Source of the DNA: JAOZTV01 sp965371805 | GTDB taxonomy: Bacteria; Acidobacteriota; Aminicenantia; UBA2199 | Reading direction: 5' to 3' | NCBI GenBank assembly: GCA_965371805.1 | Contig: CBDUZW010000007.1 | Coordinates: 1 to 64,000 of the forward strand | DNA length: 64,000 nucleotides | Shown here: positions 44,793 to 53,728 of the stretch, piece after piece | Layout of the letters: each line of letters starts with the position of its first letter | Numbering within the stretch: position 1 is the stretch's first letter | Made by a program: the position numbers and the translations under genes | Notes under the pieces: generated by a model | What the model was told of the DNA's origin: nothing | Database searches by the model: none | The model's input: only the letters and a program-made list of their open reading frames with translations

Positions 44793-45008
44793 ATGGAAAC
44801 TATAAAAACTGTTAAACTGATAAACCATGTTTATGTATCTTTTGGAAAGCAGGGAGCAGGGAGCAGCCAGGTAAATAATTCAATGCAAAAATTAGCAGAA
44901 AATAGCCAAAAAATTGTAGGTTTGTCAGATAGTGTTGTTCAAACTGTAAATTCAATTTCCAAAAACATAGAACAACTTGATGAAATGATGAAGTTTTTTA
45001 AAACCTGA
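44793..45008 (+). pseudogene. Remnant of a methyl-accepting chemotaxis protein
   Basis: 71 codons. From about residue 22 the sequence (S-Q-V-N-N-S-M-Q-K-L-A-E-N-S-Q-K, ending L-D-E-M-M-K-F-F-K) resembles the last helix of a chemoreceptor signalling domain, which normally follows several hundred residues of sensor and adaptation region. The first 20 residues do not match that helix and join it at a run of AGGGAGC repeats. TATAAC ends 6 nt before the ATG and TTGACT lies 15 bp upstream. It looks like a gene that lost its middle. It could still be expressed as a small protein. Confidence 0.45.
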
Positions 45009-45065
45009 TCTGCTGAAATAAGTTTCTCACTAATCATTCTACTCTTGTTTCTGCTTCATTCATAT

Positions 45066-45917
45066 TTATTCTTCCAATTTTTTTTTATTATCAATATCCA
45101 GAAAATTCTTATCAGAGATAATGCTTCTGCCTAACTCTTTTTCTGTCTCTTTTCTGGCATTTCCTGCAACTTTACCACCTCTTTTGGCAACTTTTTTATT
45201 ACCTGAAAATGTTTCAGGTTTTTCTTTTTTAGAAATTTCAGTTGTAACTCGCTCTCCCAGCATTGTAAATATTAACTCCAAATCATCCATATTATCCCGA
45301 AGATTGATTTTCGACTTTAAAGGTATATTTTTTAATTCTTTATACTCACTTGGAGTGATACCAAATGTCGCTTTAGAAATTTCAGCAGTTAAAATGGCAT
45401 AATCTCTTTGCACTGTAATTCCTCTGTCTTGCCATTCATCAGTTAAATTTTGACGAATTGCAATCCCTCGTAATCTTTTATCTATCCAATCTTTGGGATA
45501 ACCTTTTTTCTCGAATATTTCTTTCATTCTCTCCTGTGCCAATTCAGGATTTTCAATTTCGTCTAAGCGTTCTTTTCCTACCTGTGCCAACCATTGTTTA
45601 AATGGTTCTGCTTTTTTTGATGGGATAGATTGAATAAGCCTTAAGCACTGTTTTGTGTCTACAACATCAGTCATTCTCATTTTGCCGTCAGCAGAGAGCA
45701 TTTTCAAACGGTTACAATTTGTAACCGTTTCATTCCCTTCCTTTAAAAGCCTATGTTTTAAAACTTTCCAATAATTTCTTGCTCCCTGATAATCATTCTG
45801 CTCTGTTAATATTTCTACAATATTGATAATTGAAAAATACCATTTTTCTTCTTTTTCATCCCAGTGAGTTCTAATTTTCCGCTCTTGAAAAAGTTGTAAC
45901 TTATCAGATTTATTCAT
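45066..45917 (-). CDS. BRO-N-family protein (phage antirepressor-like)
   Basis: 283 residues. The N-terminal BRO-type DNA-binding domain is clear (W-D-E-K-E-E-K-W-Y-F-S-I; D-Y-Q-G-A-R-N-Y-W-K-V-L-K; D-V-V-D-T-K-Q-C-L-R-L-I-Q-S-I-P; K-A-E-P-F-K-Q-W-L-A-Q-V-G). The C-terminal half has I-A-I-R-Q-N-L-T-D-E-W, typical of a chromosomal BRO subgroup common in gut and sediment bacteria. No phage structural, integrase or repressor gene is nearby, so it is a solitary copy. The ribosome site is weak. A perfect inverted repeat lies inside the reading frame at 45706-45730. Confidence 0.88.
   Translation of the reverse strand: MNKSDKLQLFQERKIRTHWDEKEEKWYFSIINIVEILTEQNDYQGARNYWKVLKHRLLKEGNETVTNCNRLKMLSADGKMRMTDVVDTKQCLRLIQSIPSKKAEPFKQWLAQVGKERLDEIENPELAQERMKEIFEKKGYPKDWIDKRLRGIAIRQNLTDEWQDRGITVQRDYAILTAEISKATFGITPSEYKELKNIPLKSKINLRDNMDDLELIFTMLGERVTTEISKKEKPETFSGNKKVAKRGGKVAGNARKETEKELGRSIISDKNFLDIDNKKKLEE
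45706..45730. repeat. Perfect inverted repeat inside the BRO gene
   Basis: AAACGGTTACAA (45706-45717) and its exact complement (45719-45730) are separated by one base. It encodes the conserved E-T-V-T-N-C-N-R segment of the BRO domain. Confidence 0.9.
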
Positions 45918-46226
45918 ATCAATTTCTTTTTAAATATTTTTGCCTGTCCCCTAAAATTTTTCTAAAATTATTCATGAATATTATTATTGCATTAAATAAA
46001 ATTAATGATAAAATAAATTTGTCATTTAGAAATAGTTTTTTAATCATCTTCTTATTTGTTTTAGCAATACCAAACTATATTTTTTTTTAATTTTTTGTAA
46101 ATATGTGTCAATCATACATCACCTTTTACTTAAAGAAAATTTTGTATTTTTTTGATAAATATTATTATAATCCTTTTACAAAATAAATACAAATTTCCCC
46201 CTTTTGAAAACTTAACTCTTATGAGA
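45918..46226. other. A+T-rich gap with no supported gene
   Basis: A 38-codon hydrophobic frame (45974-46090, plus) has no ribosome site or promoter and was rejected. I see no RNA gene, terminator or repeat. Confidence 0.5.
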
Positions 46227-46255
46227 TTGATATTTTTCTAAAAATAGTTTAGTAT
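46227..46255 (+). promoter_or_regulatory. Promoter giving a predicted leaderless mRNA for the MscS-like gene
   Basis: TTGATA (46227-46232), a 17-bp spacer, TAGTAT (46250-46255), then 6 nt to the ATG at 46262. TATAAA at 46253-46258 is an alternative -10 with poorer spacing. No ribosome site is present. Confidence 0.45.
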
Positions 46256-46261
46256 AAAGAC

Positions 46262-47731
46262 ATGGACATGAATACTAGTTTGACCCTTTCTATGGTTTTT
46301 TTTGTACTCTTTGTACTCTTTTATTTTTTAACCAAAAAAAGGCCTTTTTTTACAAATCTTAAGACAACAATACCATTCTTATTTTCAATGGCTGTCTTAA
46401 GTGGTTCACTATACTTTCTACAAACCAAATTTATAACGAAATATTTTGTATCCAAAGAGTTAAATAATATAATTGGATTAATACTTGTAATCCTAATATT
46501 AATTACTGCTGTTAAAATAATTGTTTTTGTGATTTTTGATTTTTTTATTTTACATAAATTAAACATAAAGTTCATTAAACTTTTTAAAGATATTTTTATT
46601 ATTATTTTATATATAGTCGGTATTCTTATTATATTTAATACATATTTAAAGATAAAAATAACAGCTATCCTTGCAACTTCTGCAATTGTAACTGTTGTAG
46701 CAGGTTTTGCACTTCAGGATATTTTAGGGGATATCTTTTCAGGAATAGCTCTAAATTTTGAAGATTCCTTAAAAATAGGTGATTGGATAAGGGTTGGTGA
46801 TATTGAGGGAAAGATTGAACAGTTAAGATGGAGAGCTGTAAAGATCAGAACAATTGACAATGTTCTTGTACTCGTACCTAACCAGATTGCATCAAAAAAA
46901 GAGATACATAACTTCAAAAACAAATTTGCATTACGACTTCAAATAGGTGTCAGTTATAAAAATAGTCCGGACCATGTCATTAAAGTTATTAAAGATACAT
47001 TGTTTTCACTTGATCTAATTCTTAAGAATCCAAAACCGGAAATATATGTACTATCTTTTAATGATTTCTCTATTAGCTATGACATCCAATACTGGATAAA
47101 AGATGCGTCAAAGCGAAATGTCATTGAGAGCAATATCAGACGAAAGACATGGTACGCTTTTAAAAGAAATAATATACAGATCCCATTTCCGATAAGGGAT
47201 GTATATATAAAAAAAGAGATAAAATCTGAATTAACATTTGAGAAAATAGTAGAGAAATTATCAAATAATGAGATATTAAGGCTCATAGATAAAGATCATT
47301 TAAATACTTTATTAGGAAATTATAAAATTGCATTATTCGGGAAAGATGACATAATAATTAAAGATGGTGATATTGGAGAATCTTTCTATTATATATTTGA
47401 TGGAGAAGTTGAAATAATTAAAAATAATTCGCTTGTGAATACATTAAAAAAGGATGATTATTTTGGAGAAATATCTGTTTTAACAGGAAACAATACAACA
47501 GCAGATGTTATAGCATCCAAAGAATGTACAATTCTAAAGATTTCTTCAGAAAAATTCAAAGAGATAATAAATATGAATGAAAATCTGGCAAAAAAAATTG
47601 CTGAAGTAATTGCAATTAGACAGATAGTTGTAACAAAAGTGGAGCAAAAAAGAAAAGATAAATTAGAAGAAAAAATAGAAGAAGAGTCGAAAACAATTTT
47701 TAACCGGATAAAAAAATATTTTAATATTTAA
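46262..47731 (+). CDS. MscS-family channel with C-terminal cNMP-binding-like domain
   Basis: 489 residues. Four or five membrane helices lead to the MscS pore and beta domain (V-A-G-F-A-L-Q-D-I-L-G-D-I-F-S-G-I, then L-K-I-G-D-W-I-R-V-G-D-I-E-G). It should gate in response to membrane tension or ligand in the inner membrane. Residues about 345-460 form a cyclic-nucleotide-binding fold (D-G-D-I-G-E-S-F-Y-Y-I; D-Y-F-G-E-I-S-V-L-T-G). The phosphate-cassette Arg expected after FGE is Thr (N-N-T-T-A-D-V), so cyclic nucleotide binding is doubtful. addA begins 15 bp downstream. Confidence 0.92.
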   Translation: MDMNTSLTLSMVFFVLFVLFYFLTKKRPFFTNLKTTIPFLFSMAVLSGSLYFLQTKFITKYFVSKELNNIIGLILVILILITAVKIIVFVIFDFFILHKLNIKFIKLFKDIFIIILYIVGILIIFNTYLKIKITAILATSAIVTVVAGFALQDILGDIFSGIALNFEDSLKIGDWIRVGDIEGKIEQLRWRAVKIRTIDNVLVLVPNQIASKKEIHNFKNKFALRLQIGVSYKNSPDHVIKVIKDTLFSLDLILKNPKPEIYVLSFNDFSISYDIQYWIKDASKRNVIESNIRRKTWYAFKRNNIQIPFPIRDVYIKKEIKSELTFEKIVEKLSNNEILRLIDKDHLNTLLGNYKIALFGKDDIIIKDGDIGESFYYIFDGEVEIIKNNSLVNTLKKDDYFGEISVLTGNNTTADVIASKECTILKISSEKFKEIINMNENLAKKIAEVIAIRQIVVTKVEQKRKDKLEEKIEEESKTIFNRIKKYFNI

Positions 47732-47746
47732 GGATCATATTGCCTG

Positions 47747-50700
47747 ATGTCATTTACTCTATATAACTCATCTGCAGGAAGTGGAAAAACACACTCATTA
47801 ATTATTGAGTACCTCTCTATCGTATTAAACAATACGTCGAAATATAACCGGGTTCTTGCCGTTACATTCACAAATAAGGCAGCCTCGGAGATGAAGTCCA
47901 GGATCATTCGCTATCTGGTAGAGATCTCCTCAGGAAAAATGGATTTTGCTGTTGATGATATTTTAAAAAAAATCGGAAAGAGTCATTCCAGATCCAGTAT
48001 CAAACTTAATGCAGATTATGTTTTAAAAAGAATACTTCACAATTATTCTGATTTTGCAATTATGACAATTGACAGTTTTATCTATAAAATTGTTTCTACC
48101 TTTTCACTGGAATTGAACCTCCCACTCAATTTTGAAGTTGATATGAATACAAAACAGATTGTAACTTCGATTGTCGAAAAACTCATTGAAACTGCAGATG
48201 ATTCTAATTATACCGGAATGGTCATTAAAGATTTTATCTTCTCAAAAATGGATCAGTCCGAATCATGGAATTATGAGAAGGATATTGAAGATGTCGGTTA
48301 TGAACTATTCCTGGAAAAAAGCATCAAATATATCGACGAGCTGGCAATGCTCAGTGATGAAGAATTACTTGTCATTATTAAAAAATTAAAAGAAAAGAAA
48401 TTTGCCTTCCAAAATTTTATTAAAGATCGGGCAGCGACAGCCATCAGTATTATCGAAAAGGCAGATTTAGAAATTGATGATTTCAAATATAAAAAAAATG
48501 GCATTGTTGGAAAATTTTATAAATTGACAAAGGCAAGGCAACCCAGGGATTTTGATCCTCAAAAACGGTTTTCCGAAGGTGATGAAGCAAACTGGGTCGA
48601 TCGAAAATCAGAACTTGCTATTAAGATAGAGAAACTCAGAGATGACAGCCTGGAGAGTTTAAGAGTGCAAATTGTTCAGTTTTATAATGAAAATATAAAA
48701 TCCTATCTTTCCATTGAAGCAATTATCAAAGATTACTCATTAACGGCCTTAATCAGAAAATTAAAAATCATTCTCAAGGATTATAAAGCAGAGAATAATA
48801 TTGTCCCAATCTCCGATTTTAACAGGATCGTAAGCAATATCATAACAAAGGAGATCATTCCTTTTATATATTGGCGTATTGGAGATAAATTTGAAAACTA
48901 TCTTCTGGATGAATTCCAGGACACCTCATCAATGCAATTAACCAATTTATTTCCATTAATTGAAAACTCATATAGTTCGGGTAATAAAAATATTGCGGTT
49001 GGCGACCCGAAACAATCCATTTATCGATGGCGGGACAGCAACCCTGAGATCATGGGATCCGAGATCAGAAAACTTGTGGAACCAAATTTTTTTATCAGCA
49101 AAAAACTCGAATATAATTATAGAAGCCAGAGCAATATCATTGAATTTAACAATTTGTTTTTTTCTGATATACTCAACATTGCAGATCGTACTGAACCACC
49201 ATGCGAGAATCTTTATTCCAGAGATAATTTAGTTCAAAAAAAATTAGAAGGCAAACCCTCATCCGGTTATATCGAGATATATTCCATTGAAGAAAAACTG
49301 GTTAAAGAGGAAAGCGTTAAACTGGCCATATCCAGAACGGTTGAGACAATCCGTTCATTAAATGCTGAAGGTTATCAATTTAAAGACATTACAATCCTTA
49401 CAAGAACAAATCCTGAAGGCAGTCTTATTGCAGAAGCATTGACAAAGGAGGGAATTGACGTTATCTCTCCAGATTCATTATTTCTAAACAATTCAATGGA
49501 GATCCGTTTCATCATCAGCGTTTTAAAATATATCATTTCAAAAGAGAAAATTTGTCTGGTTGAAATGGTGCGTTTTCTACAATACGACTCTTTTAATCAA
49601 TTTGCCCTTGAAAATAGTTTTAACCATTTGGAGGATTTCTTTATCAGTCATTTCCCTGAATTATTCAACCCGGAGATCTCACAGCAATCATCACTCTATC
49701 ACACAGTTGAAATTATTATAAAACAATTTGAATTAAACACAAAAAATTGTGGTTATATACAGGGATTTCTGGAAATTGTCTTCAACTTTTCAAGCAGGGA
49801 ACAAAATGATATTTTTTCATTTTTAAAATTCTGGGATGATAAAAAGGATTCTGATGAGTGCTCATTAATAATGCCATCAGGTATAAACGCCGTTTCAATA
49901 ATGACAATTCATAAAGCCAAGGGACTTGAATTTCCAATTGTAATGATCCCCTTTGCCAACTGGAATATCATCCCGGATTCAACGGGCTTCAGAAAAAACA
50001 CACTCTGGGTAAGAGAAAATGGAGAATTTTATAAAGACAGACTTCCCTACTTAATTGAATTAAAAAAATCACTGGAACAGACCCACTTTTCTGAAGAATA
50101 TAGAGATGAAAAAAAACACACACTCCTGGATAACCTGAATCTCTTATACGTTGCATTTACCCGCCCGATCAGCAGATTATATATCTGTATAAGCAATAAG
50201 AAAAATTCAATATCAGAAATAATTAAAGATAAGATAAAAGAGATGGAATTGAAAAAAGACCAGGACAATTATTATTTTGGTCACAAATCAGCCTTTATTG
50301 CAAAAGAGGAGAAAGATCTGATAAAGTTGGAGAGTCATAAAACATTTAACTCTGAGATCTGGACCGACCGTGTATCAATTAAAGAGAATGCCAGCGGTAT
50401 CTGGGATAATGCTGATAATGAATCGGACAATATTAAAATTGAAAAGATTAAAAAAGGAGTTATCATTCATCAGCTCATGTCACAGTTGAACCATTCAAAT
50501 GATAAAGACTTAATTATTAGAGAAGCCGTTTATTCAGGGTTAATTCAGGAAGACCAGATAAAACCCATAATTGATGAGATCAATATGATCCTGGATATCC
50601 CATTTGAAGAAGGTAAATTATCTTCATTATTTACAAAACAGTGGAAAATATACTGTGAAAAACCAATTCTGATTAAAGGGGAAATATTAAAACCGGATAG

Positions 50701-50878
50701 AGTCGTCTTTGACGAAAACAGGACGATCATCATTGAATATAAAACCGGTATACCGAGAGATGAAGATAAATTGCAGGTCAAAAAATACGTTTCTGCAATA
50801 GAACAACTGGGGCATTCTGAAATATCCGCCTATCTGGTATATATAAAAGATAAGCTCATTTTAAAGGTTAGTGAATGA
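47747..50878 (+). CDS. AddA/RecB-like helicase-nuclease
   Basis: 1043 residues of the UvrD/REP superfamily fused to a C-terminal PD-(D/E)XK nuclease. Walker A S-S-A-G-S-G-K-T (residue Lys14), motif Ia V-T-F-T-N-K-A-A, motif II L-L-D-E-F-Q-D-T, motif III D-P-K-Q-S-I-Y-R-W-R and motif V/VI T-I-H-K-A-K-G-L-E-F are intact. The nuclease carries L-K-P-D-R-V-V and I-I-I-E-Y-K-T-G. With the partner gene it resects double-strand breaks for RecA-dependent repair. It overlaps AddB by 4 bp (ATGA). I use AddA because the partner has the AddB iron-sulfur signature. Confidence 0.9.
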   Translation: MSFTLYNSSAGSGKTHSLIIEYLSIVLNNTSKYNRVLAVTFTNKAASEMKSRIIRYLVEISSGKMDFAVDDILKKIGKSHSRSSIKLNADYVLKRILHNYSDFAIMTIDSFIYKIVSTFSLELNLPLNFEVDMNTKQIVTSIVEKLIETADDSNYTGMVIKDFIFSKMDQSESWNYEKDIEDVGYELFLEKSIKYIDELAMLSDEELLVIIKKLKEKKFAFQNFIKDRAATAISIIEKADLEIDDFKYKKNGIVGKFYKLTKARQPRDFDPQKRFSEGDEANWVDRKSELAIKIEKLRDDSLESLRVQIVQFYNENIKSYLSIEAIIKDYSLTALIRKLKIILKDYKAENNIVPISDFNRIVSNIITKEIIPFIYWRIGDKFENYLLDEFQDTSSMQLTNLFPLIENSYSSGNKNIAVGDPKQSIYRWRDSNPEIMGSEIRKLVEPNFFISKKLEYNYRSQSNIIEFNNLFFSDILNIADRTEPPCENLYSRDNLVQKKLEGKPSSGYIEIYSIEEKLVKEESVKLAISRTVETIRSLNAEGYQFKDITILTRTNPEGSLIAEALTKEGIDVISPDSLFLNNSMEIRFIISVLKYIISKEKICLVEMVRFLQYDSFNQFALENSFNHLEDFFISHFPELFNPEISQQSSLYHTVEIIIKQFELNTKNCGYIQGFLEIVFNFSSREQNDIFSFLKFWDDKKDSDECSLIMPSGINAVSIMTIHKAKGLEFPIVMIPFANWNIIPDSTGFRKNTLWVRENGEFYKDRLPYLIELKKSLEQTHFSEEYRDEKKHTLLDNLNLLYVAFTRPISRLYICISNKKNSISEIIKDKIKEMELKKDQDNYYFGHKSAFIAKEEKDLIKLESHKTFNSEIWTDRVSIKENASGIWDNADNESDNIKIEKIKKGVIIHQLMSQLNHSNDKDLIIREAVYSGLIQEDQIKPIIDEINMILDIPFEEGKLSSLFTKQWKIYCEKPILIKGEILKPDRVVFDENRTIIIEYKTGIPRDEDKLQVKKYVSAIEQLGHSEISAYLVYIKDKLILKVSE

Positions 50879-53661
50879 ATTTTTTAGAAAGGATCGTAGA
50901 TGATGTTTTTAAAAACATTGAGAATAAGACCTACGGGGATAATTGTACATTATCTGATATCGCCTTTGTCTTTCCAACAAGAAGAGCTGGATTTTATTTC
51001 CGTAAATTTATTTCTGAAAGAATAAGGGACAAACCAATCTGGTCTCCAGATCAGTTCTCTATTATAGATTTTATTAAAGAGGTGTCCAGGAAAAATTTCC
51101 CGGATCAACTGAACCTTCTATTTGAATTATTTGAGATATACAAGGAAATACCAGATACAAATCCCCGAAGTTTTGATCAATTCTATCCCTGGGGAAAAAT
51201 GGTCCTGTCCGATTTCAATGATATTGATCAGAATATTATAAATACTGATATTTTCAGAGAGATACTTGAATTTTCATCAGAAAATGATGACAATGAAAAC
51301 ATTATTTTTAAAAACTATAACGATCTTATCCAAATACTAAATACGCTTTATTCGGGTTTTAAAAATAAATTGGAAAATTCAAATTCAACATATTATGGTC
51401 TGGCAGTCAGAGATCTTATATTAAACCTTCAAACATCAAATAAGAATGATCCCTTTTCAAAATGGAAAAAAATTATCTTTGCAGGATTCAGCTTCCTGAC
51501 AAAGGGAGAAGAGAAGCTGTTTTCAATATTAAAAGAGAATAATAAGGGAATATTTTACTGGGATATAGATGATTATTTCTACTCCGATCCGAATAATGAG
51601 GCTGGAACTTATTTCAGATCATCCACATTAATAGATGATAATTCAAATTGGATTGATCATCATCTAAAAGAGAGTGCCAAAAACATTGAAATTATTGGAT
51701 CGCCGGGAAAAGTCGGCCAGGCAAAAATAGCAGGAAATCTTCTTGAGAATTTTTCAAATAATAAGAAAAATGCCATTTCATTTGAAAAGACAGCTGTGAT
51801 TTTATCAGATGAAACACTTCTTTTCCCCCTGCTGAACTCAATCCCCGGCTCTATCCCCAAAATTAATATATCAATGGGAAGTCCAATTAAGGATTCTCCA
51901 CCATATAATTTTATTTTTTTAATTCTGAGAATAATTTCAGAAAAGAACAGTTCGGTAAATGAAGAAGATTTTCTTTTTGAAGATATAAAAAAAATATTAC
52001 TCCATCCATACCTTCTGTCAAGTTTTCCAGTAGAGATCGAGCACTTTATAACTGCGTATTCAAAACTGAAACTGCCGTATATCAGCCTGGAAAAACTTAG
52101 AGAACTTGGGGATAGAATTCACGCTGTATTTTGTTATTCCATGGGAAATAATCCATTTGATCTTTTTCAATATATTGAAAACATCATCTTGTTGATCAAA
52201 AACACATTAATATTGCAGGATAAAAAAATTGAACTGGAATATCTTTTTGCTTTTTTTAAACAGTTTACCCGAATTAGAGATCTGTTTTTAAAATACAAAC
52301 CAGGACTCGATTTGAAAAATACATTAAAGATATTGAAAGATTCATTAGAGAATACAGTCATCCCCTTTTCAGGTGAACCCTTGAATGGGCTGCAGATCAT
52401 TGGTATGCTGGAAACCAGAGCAGTGGACTTTGAAAATATTTACATTCTCTCCATGAATGAAGGCATATTTCCAAAGGGGAAAACATCACAGAGCCTTATT
52501 CCCAATGATATTAGAAAGTCAAGGGGAATGTCATATTTTGAAAAACGGGATGCCATTTTTGCATACTATTTTTACAGAATTATAAAAGAAGCAAAAAACG
52601 TTACAATTATTTATAATACAGAGAGTGATAAATTCAGTAAGGGTGAGAAGAGTAGATTTATTGAACAGTTAAATTATGAGTTTCGTCACATCAATAGAAA
52701 CAGCAATTTTACTGATAAAATCATTACAATTGAAGCCGACTTTTCCATTGCCAAATCGGTTGAAATATATAAATCAGATAAAATAATTGATTTATTAAAG
52801 AATCTATCCTTCTCCGCCTCATCTTTGAATAAATATCTATACTGTTCTCTCAGTTTCTATTACCGCTACATTCTAAAATTAAAGGAAGCAGAAAACCTCG
52901 ATCTAACAGTTGATCCCAGAGGATTCGGGACCTTGATGCATGAAATTCTCGAATTTATTTATAAACCTTTCATAGATAAAGAGATAAATAGAGAGGATAT
53001 TCTAGAGATTACTCAAAATTTGGAACCGATAATTGAAAGATATTTTTATGAAAGTTTAAAGATCAATAATACCCGGAATGGTAAAAATTATATTAATAAA
53101 ATCATTATTCATAAACTGCTTAAAACTTTTCTGAATAATGAATCAAAAGAACTGCCATTTAAAATTCTCGGATTGGAAGCAAGATTAAACAGAAATTTTG
53201 AGATTACATTAAATGATAAAAATGAATTGATAAATATCTACGGGGCAATTGATAGAATCGATGAAAAAGAAGATAGCCTCAGGATCCTAGATTATAAAAC
53301 AGGACAGTTGAATAGTTTGAAAAACACAATAATACTTACCTCTACAAGAGAAGAAATCATTGAACAGGTAAGTGCTAAAAAAGAGATTCTGCAGTTAATG
53401 ATATATAATTTCCTGATAAATGGTGACAGAGCATTTAATAAATATGATAAGATTCGTTTTGGAATTACCTATTTTAAATCACTATCAAAGGGAACTGAAT
53501 ATATTGACAGCTTTAATTCAAAAGCTGAGTTCAACGATGTATCAGAGTTCGTTATTTCTACAGTTCTTAAGGATCTCTTTAACAGGGACCTGCCATTTTC
53601 TCAAACAGAGAATAAAGAAAACTGTAAACATTGCCCATATAAGGATATTTGTTATAGATAA
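50875..53661 (+). CDS. AddB-like nuclease subunit with iron-sulfur staple
   Basis: 928 residues. A degenerate helicase-like front (A-F-V-F-P-T-R-R-A-G-F-Y; the Walker A is not kept) precedes a PD-(D/E)XK nuclease with G-T-L-M-H-E, G-A-I-D-R-I and R-I-L-D-Y-K-T-G. Cysteines in Y-L-Y-C-S-L and the C-terminal C-K-H-C-P-Y-K-D-I-C match the [4Fe-4S] staple of AddB. It completes the double-strand-break resection enzyme. It starts inside the addA stop (ATGA). These two genes are visibly richer in G+C than the neighbouring mscS gene. Confidence 0.88.
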   Translation: MNFLERIVDDVFKNIENKTYGDNCTLSDIAFVFPTRRAGFYFRKFISERIRDKPIWSPDQFSIIDFIKEVSRKNFPDQLNLLFELFEIYKEIPDTNPRSFDQFYPWGKMVLSDFNDIDQNIINTDIFREILEFSSENDDNENIIFKNYNDLIQILNTLYSGFKNKLENSNSTYYGLAVRDLILNLQTSNKNDPFSKWKKIIFAGFSFLTKGEEKLFSILKENNKGIFYWDIDDYFYSDPNNEAGTYFRSSTLIDDNSNWIDHHLKESAKNIEIIGSPGKVGQAKIAGNLLENFSNNKKNAISFEKTAVILSDETLLFPLLNSIPGSIPKINISMGSPIKDSPPYNFIFLILRIISEKNSSVNEEDFLFEDIKKILLHPYLLSSFPVEIEHFITAYSKLKLPYISLEKLRELGDRIHAVFCYSMGNNPFDLFQYIENIILLIKNTLILQDKKIELEYLFAFFKQFTRIRDLFLKYKPGLDLKNTLKILKDSLENTVIPFSGEPLNGLQIIGMLETRAVDFENIYILSMNEGIFPKGKTSQSLIPNDIRKSRGMSYFEKRDAIFAYYFYRIIKEAKNVTIIYNTESDKFSKGEKSRFIEQLNYEFRHINRNSNFTDKIITIEADFSIAKSVEIYKSDKIIDLLKNLSFSASSLNKYLYCSLSFYYRYILKLKEAENLDLTVDPRGFGTLMHEILEFIYKPFIDKEINREDILEITQNLEPIIERYFYESLKINNTRNGKNYINKIIIHKLLKTFLNNESKELPFKILGLEARLNRNFEITLNDKNELINIYGAIDRIDEKEDSLRILDYKTGQLNSLKNTIILTSTREEIIEQVSAKKEILQLMIYNFLINGDRAFNKYDKIRFGITYFKSLSKGTEYIDSFNSKAEFNDVSEFVISTVLKDLFNRDLPFSQTENKENCKHCPYKDICYR

Positions 53662-53728
53662 TTAAACTGAGTTCTCTACCAAATTTATATATGTGCCAGT
53701 TATTCCATCTATGTTTTTTACCCTAACA

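Noticed and set aside
45066..45917. The BRO gene as evidence of a prophage.
   Set aside because: No integrase, repressor, replication or structural phage genes flank it. Solitary BRO genes are common in bacterial chromosomes.
45974..46090. A 38-codon hydrophobic frame on the plus strand as a small membrane protein.
   Set aside because: No ribosome site or promoter, and its A+T-rich codons would give hydrophobic residues by chance.
47747..53661. The addA/addB pair as a defence island.
   Set aside because: Both proteins match the housekeeping double-strand-break repair enzyme and no restriction, CRISPR or abortive-infection genes are nearby.
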